26,968 nt of DNA, from positions 1 through 26,968 of IMG/VR virus record IMGVR_UViG_3300020215_000130; one strand, written 5' to 3'. This document shows, one piece after another, positions 22,362 to 26,968 of the stretch (positions are counted from its first letter, which is position 1; every line of letters starts with the position of its first letter). The DNA comes from a virus. The translations under genes and the position numbers were made by a program. Under the pieces are notes generated by a model, which worked only from the letters and a program-made list of their open reading frames with translations, was not told the DNA's origin and ran no database searches.

Positions 22362-23877
22362 GCATTTCCCCTAGGGTGGGTCTTGCGGTAATCGGTTTCT
22401 GTGGTTCTTTGGGCTTGGGTGCTTTCGGTGCCCATGTTTGGTTAATTGCTCTGCCTATCAACCCGCACGCATCAACCTTGTCGTCATGAGTTCCGCCAGG
22501 GAACTTGATACATTGCTCAATGACTTTATTGGCCCACTCGGTGTACGGGAAATAAACACAGCCTTGAGAAGCCAAGGCTTGAAAGTTTCGTGATCGTGCT
22601 TGCTTATCGTTGATGCTTGAAAGCCATTCAAGCCTGCAAATTGTCTTTCTCTGGCGCATCCTGCGCTGTAATGTGGGTTCAACTGAGCGGCGGATAACAC
22701 CGCCCTCACCAACAACAACAAACGGCCCGTAGCGTTCTATGAGGTCACAGATCCACTCAATCCACACATCAGAGGTTTCTTGTCCTGACCTCCAATCCAT
22801 TGCGTAGATGTTGTCAAACGGATCAACACCCCAGACACCAATCTCAGTGAAGTCCGGGTCTTTCCCTTCCTCAACCTCAGTAACCGCATCATCATGCGTA
22901 ATGTAGATGTTCAGGTTTTCAGGTAACTGTGTGTACCGCCTGAACCACTCCCGTTTGAAGTAAGTCCCGTCTTCAGGGGTTGGATTCTGCTGGTAGAGGC
23001 AGGACCAATTGCGAATGTCTTTCTTTGTCTGGGCCGCTTTAGTTTCTTTCCAGAACTCCGGAGTAAACCAGTCAGTCCACAACCACTCTCCGGGCTTTCG
23101 ATTAAGTGGATCGTTCTTCCCTGCTTCAGCTTGAGCCTGTATGCAAATGACAGTCCATAACTGCCCGTCAGTCCCTATGAACTCGCCCGACTCACCATCC
23201 CAATCACTCGGGAGGATTCGCCCCGAAAGGTCATGCTCTGACCATCGTGTCTGAATGATGATCTGAGCCGCACCAGGCTTAAGCCGCGTTAGGAAGTCTG
23301 ATAAATACCAGTCCCAGGTATTTGAGCTAACCGTGTCGCTATCAGCCTCTTGCCTGCCTTTAACGGGGTCATCAATGATCCCAACGTCTGCCCTTCGACC
23401 GGTGATCCCAGAACCAACACCACAGGCAAAATATGAGTTGCCTGAATCCGTCTCCCATTCCCCTTTAGCCTGCGAGTCTTCTGCCAAGCTCAACGGGAAT
23501 AGCTTCTGGTACTCTTTGGTTCTGACAAGGTTACGGACTTTCCGTCCGAAATTGTTGGCAAGATGCTCACCATAGGAAGCACAGATAATGCTCTTGTGCG
23601 TCTTCTTCCCGATGTAATACGCGGGGAACCTCACACTTCCATAAGTGCTCTTGGCTGACCCCGGCGGCATGAACACCATCACACGCCTTAATAGGCCGTC
23701 CGCTACCTTATCAAGTACATCACAGAGAATTTCATGGTGCTTTGCCGGCGGCTCATCAGGAGCTATGTACCGGCAGAACTCAGTGAACCTGGTCCGGGCT
23801 TTCCGCCTTCGTAGCAGCTCCTTGGCTGCGTCCTGTGGCGATACTTGTAAGTTCTGAGTCGGATAGGTCGCTGACAT
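22321..23877 (-). CDS. terL: Terminase large subunit
   Basis: This 518-aa packaging motor has an N-terminal ATPase with Walker A PPGSAKST (71-78), Walker B VGIIDDP (165-171) and the coupling segment IIIQTRWSEHDLSGR (206-220). The C-terminal RNase H-like nuclease uses acidic residues around HDD 328-330, Asp342 and HDDKVD (464-469). It pumps DNA into the head through the portal and cuts the concatemer. The length is typical. The gene overlaps terS by 98 bases and portal by 41 bases. Confidence 0.95.
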   Translation of the reverse strand: MSATYPTQNLQVSPQDAAKELLRRRKARTRFTEFCRYIAPDEPPAKHHEILCDVLDKVADGLLRRVMVFMPPGSAKSTYGSVRFPAYYIGKKTHKSIICASYGEHLANNFGRKVRNLVRTKEYQKLFPLSLAEDSQAKGEWETDSGNSYFACGVGSGITGRRADVGIIDDPVKGRQEADSDTVSSNTWDWYLSDFLTRLKPGAAQIIIQTRWSEHDLSGRILPSDWDGESGEFIGTDGQLWTVICIQAQAEAGKNDPLNRKPGEWLWTDWFTPEFWKETKAAQTKKDIRNWSCLYQQNPTPEDGTYFKREWFRRYTQLPENLNIYITHDDAVTEVEEGKDPDFTEIGVWGVDPFDNIYAMDWRSGQETSDVWIEWICDLIERYGPFVVVGEGGVIRRSVEPTLQRRMRQRKTICRLEWLSSINDKQARSRNFQALASQGCVYFPYTEWANKVIEQCIKFPGGTHDDKVDACGLIGRAINQTWAPKAPKPKEPQKPITARPTLGEMLERHDRKHKRSDL

Positions 23878-24100
23878 CGTGGATGTGCTTCACGTCCGCT
23901 GAAATCTGCTGAGGTATTAATTTGGCTGCTATGCGGTAAAAGTCAGAAGGGTTCTCTTGTGCCCAAGAAGTCATATGGGCAACACCGCCTAAGTTCTTGA
24001 ATGTCTCAAGAACAGCTTCTTTGATGCTTGTGGTGATCTTGTTAGGGGTCCCGGCCTTTCTGCCGCCCCTGTGCTCACCTGGTTTTGATCCTCGCGCCAT
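23780..24100 (-). CDS. terS: Terminase small subunit (probable)
   Basis: This 106-aa protein has a basic Gly-rich N-terminus (SKPGEHRGGRKAGTPNKITT) typical of DNA-binding small terminase-like proteins, and helices such as SIKEAVLETFKNLGGVAHMT. Position directly before terL supports the call. It would recognise the packaging site and feed DNA to TerL. The 98-base overlap with terL is long but both frames look real. No good ribosome-binding site is seen before the ATG; a 12-bp palindrome lies just upstream. Confidence 0.7.
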   Translation of the reverse strand: MARGSKPGEHRGGRKAGTPNKITTSIKEAVLETFKNLGGVAHMTSWAQENPSDFYRIAAKLIPQQISADVKHIHDVSDLSDSELTSIATGRSQGAATKAESPDQVH

Positions 24101-24114
24101 TGCTATCTTTGCTA

Positions 24115-24126
24115 CTTTTGCAAAAG
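24115..24126. repeat. 12-bp perfect palindrome before terS
   Basis: CTTTTGCAAAAG is a perfect palindrome located between the stop of the small gene (24128) and the terS ATG (24100). It could bind a dimeric protein such as TerS or a regulator, or be chance in AT-rich DNA. Confidence 0.4.
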
Positions 24127-24127
24127 G

Positions 24128-24331
24128 TTATCTTCCCGCAGGATTTACTCTCGGGTCGTTATCTGCAACCTGAATCTGGCCTGGGATTACTCTATGAAGA
24201 ATGTCACGTCCTTTCGGATCATCTACGAACTGACCGTTTTGTTTGCCTCGCCTTATTTGCCCGTTCTGCAACACGGGTTCTAGTTGCTCACACATGGCTA
24301 TCACACCGGCTGAAGCGTTGTACCACTTCAT
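24128..24331 (-). CDS. Small conserved-looking phage protein (67 aa)
   Basis: The gene starts at ATG 24331 (MKWYNASAGVIAMCEQLEPV), overlapping the previous stop (ATGA), with GGGAGG about 10 bases upstream. A longer frame to 24445 overlaps the tail gene and is not needed. The C-terminus is polar (DILHRVIPGQIQVADNDPRV). It sits between the tail protein and terS. No family is recognised. Confidence 0.6.
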   Translation of the reverse strand: MKWYNASAGVIAMCEQLEPVLQNGQIRRGKQNGQFVDDPKGRDILHRVIPGQIQVADNDPRVNPAGR

Positions 24332-25224
24332 ATTCTTGTGTCCTCCCATCCCATCGTACAAAACGATGCGGCATGATCTACTGTCGTGCCCGCGCCACGA
24401 TAACGGAATGTTCGGGAGGTGCTGGTTCTTACTTTGAGAATACACGAGGCTCTCGCGTTTCCTCCAGCATTGGAGATCAACGATAAACTGGCAACGTGTG
24501 ACACAGATGACTGGTCTGCGGCAGTGTCGCTTTGATCAAGCGAGGTAACCAACAAAGCAGAATTAGAAGACGCCGTGTTGTCTTGGAATAATGCTCCCAG
24601 AATCGCATTAACCTGCACCCCGCCAGGAACAAAAGCCAACGTGCCAGTTTGTGCAGTATCATCAGCTCCAGCCCAATCCTTGTTGAGTTCGAAAGCCGGT
24701 GTTTTGAGCAGATATTCAATAATCCCTACAGCGATTTCTTTCGCCGAGAAAGTAGGCCATGCTGCTCCGGCGGTTCTCAATGAGCCTACACGCTTGGCTA
24801 CAGTAAAAGCCGTTCCTGTGTCTGTGAGCAGATTGGCCGCAGTAACTGAGGTGTCAAAACCAAAATCAGTTGCGCCACTAGTAGGATTTAGCAGTGCGAA
24901 TAGATGCCAATCTCCGGCACCAAATGCAGCGGCTCCTGAAGCCTTCCCGCCATTACCCGATCCTGCCGCCCATACAGCATCAGCTCGCTTTGTCTTCGCG
25001 CCTATGGTGTACCCACGGGTGCCGTCAAAAGCAAAGCCTGCTGAGAAGTCAACGTCGTTTGTAGCATCCGATCCGTTATTGGAAGGGATACAACCGGTAA
25101 TAAAACCGGCCAATGAATCCTGTATCTGGCCTACTTCGGACTCATCAGTTGAAATCTGATCATGAAGCAACGCCAGCCATGGTATTAAATCGTCGCTGCG
25201 CTGGTACTTGTTGGGGAGGGCCAC
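24328..25224 (-). CDS. Tail structural protein, possibly receptor-binding
   Basis: This 298-aa protein starts at GTG 25224 (MALPNKYQRSDDLIPWLALL) with GGGAG upstream. It is rich in Ala, Thr, Ser and Gly. Its middle has beta-strand patterns with DWHLFALLNPTSGATDFGFD, common to phage tail proteins, and it ends MGWEDTRI, an ending often seen in tail fibre or spike domains. Its place before the terminase genes is unusual, since most tail genes lie at the far end of the operon. It may be a second fibre or a collar appendage. Confidence 0.7.
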   Translation of the reverse strand: MALPNKYQRSDDLIPWLALLHDQISTDESEVGQIQDSLAGFITGCIPSNNGSDATNDVDFSAGFAFDGTRGYTIGAKTKRADAVWAAGSGNGGKASGAAAFGAGDWHLFALLNPTSGATDFGFDTSVTAANLLTDTGTAFTVAKRVGSLRTAGAAWPTFSAKEIAVGIIEYLLKTPAFELNKDWAGADDTAQTGTLAFVPGGVQVNAILGALFQDNTASSNSALLVTSLDQSDTAADQSSVSHVASLSLISNAGGNARASCILKVRTSTSRTFRYRGAGTTVDHAASFCTMGWEDTRI

Positions 25225-25250
25225 TTACTCCCTTCCCTCCGTCTGCGCGA

Positions 25251-25442
25251 TCACAGTCCAAACACCTTCTCAAGCACCGACTGAGCCGCTAACAACAGCC
25301 CAATTCCTGACAGGATCTTAATCACCACGCTGTTAACGGCGTTCTGGATCTTAAGGTCAACCGTGCCGGGGAAATCCTTCCGCCATTGCTCAAGGTTCCC
25401 TACTCGCTTATCCAGGGTGTGCAAGGTTACTTCCTCTGCCAT
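25251..25442 (-). CDS. XhlA/holin-like single-TM protein
   Basis: This 63-aa protein has an N-terminal amphipathic helix (VTLHTLDKRVGNLEQWRKDF) and one C-terminal membrane helix (about 39-55, VVIKILSGIGLLLAAQ). This coil-then-TM layout matches XhlA-type and class III-like holins that help release the endolysin. GAGGGG lies about 8 bases before the ATG. It is the first gene of the late block left of the + strand island and is separated from the spanin genes, so a lysis role is probable but not proven. Confidence 0.65.
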   Translation of the reverse strand: MAEEVTLHTLDKRVGNLEQWRKDFPGTVDLKIQNAVNSVVIKILSGIGLLLAAQSVLEKVFGL

Positions 25443-25585
25443 ACGGGTTTACCCCTCAGCCTTTTGGTTGATACAGATGGGTGTGGGGGCGGTTACTATC
25501 ACTTTCCTTACTCCTGTTCACGCAGGGGTGGGGTTAAGGACTGGGGCCGGTGCGTCAACACTGGTCTCAGTCCGCGCTATAAAAG

Positions 25586-25611
25586 CTATCCCTTGAAATA
25601 AATTGGGATAG
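25586..25611. promoter_or_regulatory. Inverted repeat, candidate operator
   Basis: CTATCCC (25586-25592) and GGGATAG (25605-25611) form a perfect 7-bp inverted repeat with a 12-base AT-rich spacer. The right arm lies on the -35 box of the promoter at 25603-25631. This is the geometry of a dimeric repressor site blocking RNA polymerase. The binding protein is unknown; the product of the gene at 25639 or the phage repressor are candidates. Confidence 0.5.
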
Positions 25612-25631
25612 ATTGCTGAATTTGCTATAAT
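25603..25631 (+). promoter_or_regulatory. Sigma70-type promoter, predicted leaderless transcript
   Basis: TTGGGA (25603-25608, 4 of 6 matches) and TATAAT (25626-25631, perfect) are spaced by 17 bases. Seven bases separate the -10 box from the ATG at 25639, so transcription should start at or within a base of the start codon. No ribosome-binding site fits. This mirrors leaderless phage regulator transcripts such as lambda cI from PRM. Confidence 0.7.
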
Positions 25632-25638
25632 TTCACGC

Positions 25639-26013
25639 ATGGCAAACAAAATGCGTGACTTAACTGGTCAGAAGTTCCACAGGCTAACCGCTTTACGGCC
25701 TCATTCAAAATCCCTGAAGACCGGTGGTTGGCTTTGGGAGTTTGTTTGTGAGTGCGGCAATCACAAAATCACCAGTGGTAGCGCCGTCACTACCGGCAAA
25801 GTTCGCGGCTGTGGCTCACACAACAAAGGCTGGTCTAAGCTACAAAAGAAACCCCGTAGGCCGATGGGTTTAATCAATCTTGTCCAAAAACTCGCCAAAG
25901 CAGTTCAGCACGCTAAAAAACAGTTGCCACCAAATGCTGACACTTCTTTAATTGATGAAGCTTTGGCCAGCTATAAAAACTCTGTTCTTTACCGAAAGAA
26001 CAGATCCCATTAG
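25639..26013 (+). CDS. Small Cys-containing, basic, DNA-binding-type protein
   Basis: This 124-aa protein has an N-terminal module, MRDLTGQKFHRLTALRP at 5-21, then WEFVCECGNHK and GKVRGCGSHN. It is like the DLTGQ-F-RLTV...CDCG...SCGC unit found at the N-terminus of phage HNH/AP2-type proteins, and could bind zinc through Cys37, Cys39 and Cys58. Here no nuclease domain follows; instead there is a basic helical C-terminal half (NLVQKLAKAVQHAKKQ). It may be a stand-alone DNA-binding regulator. Its promoter predicts a leaderless mRNA. It lies opposite to the late operon. Confidence 0.7.
   Translation: MANKMRDLTGQKFHRLTALRPHSKSLKTGGWLWEFVCECGNHKITSGSAVTTGKVRGCGSHNKGWSKLQKKPRRPMGLINLVQKLAKAVQHAKKQLPPNADTSLIDEALASYKNSVLYRKNRSH
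25974..26004 (-). terminator. Intrinsic terminator, - strand, inside + strand gene
   Basis: TCTGTTCTTT (25981-25990) and AAAGAACAGA (25995-26004) make a 10-bp perfect stem with a 4-base loop. On the - strand it is followed by GTTTTTAT. It would stop transcription coming leftward from the spanin side. The hairpin is encoded within the last codons of the + strand gene, whose own transcript lacks a following U run. Confidence 0.75.
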
Positions 26014-26022
26014 TTCATTCCA

Positions 26023-26250
26023 GTGCTCAAACTCCACTCAATCGGCAAATACGAAAGGCCCAACGGTATTGAATTTGCCGTGAAAAGCCCCTTCAAAGTC
26101 CATCGGGACCATGAATCCCTTATGCATTGCTTCGGGCCAGAGATCCAAATCGACCGCAAGAAATACACGATCAAAGCCTTCTGTGTTCATCAGTCATCCG
26201 CCCCAGTTAAAGAGGGGGAGACTATTGGGATTTTGGTGCAGGCTAATTGA
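26023..26250 (+). CDS. Small beta-rich phage protein (75 aa)
   Basis: The frame starts at GTG 26023, 9 bases after the previous stop and in the same frame; no ribosome-binding site is evident. The sequence (FAVKSPFKVHRDHESLMHCF, EIQIDRKKYTIKAFCVH, KEGETIGILV) is strand-rich and resembles small phage proteins with an I-xxx-x-Y-xV...GE-IGILV ending. Function is unknown. It is in the second position of the leaderless island and overlaps the convergent gene at 26243 by 8 bases. Confidence 0.55.
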   Translation: MLKLHSIGKYERPNGIEFAVKSPFKVHRDHESLMHCFGPEIQIDRKKYTIKAFCVHQSSAPVKEGETIGILVQAN

Positions 26251-26431
26251 ACGGCTTTCCTTGCTCGTATTCTTCGCGCCTATCCATACTGTTGTGAACA
26301 TACAGCCCAACCGCTTCGTAATCCTCGGTTGGCTTGCACCAGCAATCAGGTCTCTTGTCGTGCGGCTTAAGGTCGTTTATCGGAATTACATGGGCCAATA
26401 ACCCAAAGTACTCGCAAACCCAACTACTCAT
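26243..26431 (-). CDS. Conserved phage protein with CWC and DRREEYE motifs
   Basis: This 62-aa protein has VIPINDLKPHD (15-25), CWCKPT (30-35) and VHNSMDRREEYEQG (45-58), a combination seen in many phage proteins of unknown role. The paired Cys and His could bind a metal. The ATG at 26431 overlaps the end of a tiny upstream ORF. It is the last gene of the spanin-side - strand unit before the terminator at 25974-26004. Confidence 0.75.
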   Translation of the reverse strand: MSSWVCEYFGLLAHVIPINDLKPHDKRPDCWCKPTEDYEAVGLYVHNSMDRREEYEQGKPFN

Positions 26432-26492
26432 GGTAATAGCTCAATTTGAGATTCTGCTGGCTGATAGACGCGATGCGCGGTCGGGTCATCAT
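26424..26492 (-). CDS. Possible 22-aa coupled ORF
   Basis: A 22-codon frame (MMTRPRIASISQQNLKLSYY, then HE) begins in an ATGATGA overlap with the stop of the ORF at 26489 and ends in an overlap with the gene at 26431. It may be a coupling ORF. It is too short to judge by composition. Confidence 0.22.
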   Translation of the reverse strand: MMTRPRIASISQQNLKLSYYHE

Positions 26493-26623
26493 GCGGCTTT
26501 GCAACGTTGCCAGCTCCCGGCCTTTCGGCTGCTGGGCGTATCCGCTCCTTTCTGTAAGCTCAAGGCGTGGTTCGGCGGATTGTCTCTCACCCCGATTACC
26601 AACAAAACCTCAAATTGAACCAT
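26489..26623 (-). CDS. Possible small phage protein (44 aa)
   Basis: This frame starts 3 bases after the Rz1 stop (GTGATG, either codon) behind GGAGG at about 26639-26643, which lies within Rz1. The product starts VQFEVLLVIGVRDNPPNHAL and ends basic (SRKAGSWQRCKAA). The start-stop chaining with Rz1 and the next ORF supports it. No family is recognised. Confidence 0.4.
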   Translation of the reverse strand: MVQFEVLLVIGVRDNPPNHALSLQKGADTPSSRKAGSWQRCKAA

Positions 26624-26626
26624 CAC

Positions 26627-26839
26627 TTAATACCCATTCCTCCGGTTGCATTCTTCCAGCGCTTGGCGCATCTCGACCGCGATCACGACCAATCCTGCTA
26701 CAGATTCGTCCGATGTGGTCGGGACCTCACACTTAGCCGCTTGGGCCGGTAAAGATACCGGATTCGCGCAGCACCCCGACATGAACAGCAGGAAGACTGC
26801 AATCAGCAGCAACAGTGCGGGCTTTCTCTTTGCGCTCAT
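26627..26839 (-). CDS. Outer-membrane spanin (Rz1-like lipoprotein)
   Basis: This 70-aa protein starts with a basic N-terminus and signal peptide (MSAKRKPALLLLIAVFLLFM) and a lipobox MSGC, with lipid attachment at Cys23. The short periplasmic part (CEVPTTSDESVAGLVVIAVE, then MRQALEECNRRNGY) resembles o-spanins. Its first half lies within the end of the Rz frame in another reading frame, the classical nested layout. It would link through Rz and fuse inner and outer membranes at the last step of lysis. An alternative start lies at 26857. Confidence 0.75.
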   Translation of the reverse strand: MSAKRKPALLLLIAVFLLFMSGCCANPVSLPAQAAKCEVPTTSDESVAGLVVIAVEMRQALEECNRRNGY

Positions 26840-26966
26840 TCCAAACCGGCCTCTCATCGAGTATCTTGGTTTCTGCCCTTTGCCTTAACTTAAGATTCTC
26901 GTTAGTTAAGGCAAGCAGCTCTGCCTTAACTTCGTCCTTTCCAGCCTGCTTCCCAGCATCGTAGAG
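26733..26966 (-). CDS. Inner-membrane spanin (Rz-like), C-terminal part only
   Basis: The 5' end is cut by the window edge. The visible 77 residues include a coiled-coil stretch (DEVKAELLALTNENLKLRQR) and an end with CSLPAVHVGVLRESG, close to the CSLP...LH ending of Rz proteins. The N-terminal membrane helix would be to the right of the window. The frame was read directly from the - strand and stops at TAA (26733-26735), 107 bases into Rz1. Confidence 0.7.
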   Translation of the reverse strand, partial: LYDAGKQAGKDEVKAELLALTNENLKLRQRAETKILDERPVWNERKEKARTVAADCSLPAVHVGVLRESGIFTGPSG

Positions 26967-26968
26967 CT

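Noticed and set aside
24085-24486. 133-aa + strand frame across terS and tail gene ends
   Set aside because: It is antisense to several better-supported genes, with Ser/Arg/Cys-rich composition typical of shadow frames.
24575-25159. 194-aa + strand frame opposite the tail gene
   Set aside because: It is Pro/Ala/Ser-rich antisense translation of a low-complexity tail gene; no independent signals.
25518-25640. 40-codon - strand frame (starts MREIIANSAIYP) covering the leaderless promoter, followed after its TGA by another open stretch
   Set aside because: It has no ribosome-binding site and runs through the promoter and operator region; the open frame is best explained by chance.

Overview
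The window is a contiguous piece of the genome of a temperate, tailed phage, most likely a podovirus, of a Gram-negative (probably gammaproteobacterial) host. The evidence is: an intact lambda-type excisionase/integrase pair; a portal, terminase, scaffold, coat and ejection-protein set with no tape measure, sheath or tube gene; and a nested Rz/Rz1-type spanin pair, which only makes sense in a host with an outer membrane. No ribosomal, tRNA, CRISPR, insertion-sequence or clear host genes were seen. All assignments come from reading the sequence; no database search was run.

Left arm (1-7582, + strand): a tightly packed early operon of about 22 small genes, many coupled by ATGA/GTGA stop-start overlaps. 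It starts with unrecognised small proteins, then a recombination/replication block (conserved 180-aa phage protein, YqaJ-type exonuclease, single-stranded DNA-binding protein). Next come accessory proteins (a DUF551-type protein, three look-alike small alpha/beta proteins, a YopX-like protein). It ends with an Exc-like excisionase overlapping the integrase. A 253-bp AT-rich stretch (7583-7835) follows and is the best place for attP. A lone lipoprotein with an HExxH motif (7836-8366) looks like a lysogenic-conversion (moron) gene. Phage genes lie on both sides of int/attP in the order tail - att - int, as in the lambda virion map. This suggests a phage genome in its free or permuted form rather than an integrated prophage cut at attL/attR.

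Middle and right arm (8363-25442, - strand, read right to left): the late operon. In order of transcription it holds a one-TM holin-like protein, a tail protein, a small protein, TerS, TerL, portal, a GNAT acetyltransferase, three internal/ejection-type proteins (the first ending in an S74-type self-cleaving chaperone), a zinc-ribbon protein, scaffold, major coat, and a decoration-like protein followed by a strong terminator. Then come a DUF115-methyltransferase fusion, a second DUF115 protein, a helix-hairpin-helix protein, head-tail adaptor, tail nozzle-like protein and tail fibre. A 48-aa membrane ORF on the + strand sits in the only sizeable gap of this operon.

Far right (25443-26968): a small + strand island of two genes (25639-26250) is driven by a promoter whose predicted transcript starts at the start codon itself and whose -35 box overlaps an inverted repeat. 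It interrupts the - strand, and a - strand terminator is buried in its first gene. Beyond it lie a conserved CWC/DRREEYE phage protein, two very small ORFs, Rz1 and the truncated Rz. The endolysin and the repressor/replication-control genes are not in the window.

The most unusual parts are the tandem DUF115 proteins with a fused methyltransferase inside the virion operon, the HExxH lipoprotein next to attP, and the leaderless regulatory island inside the late region.
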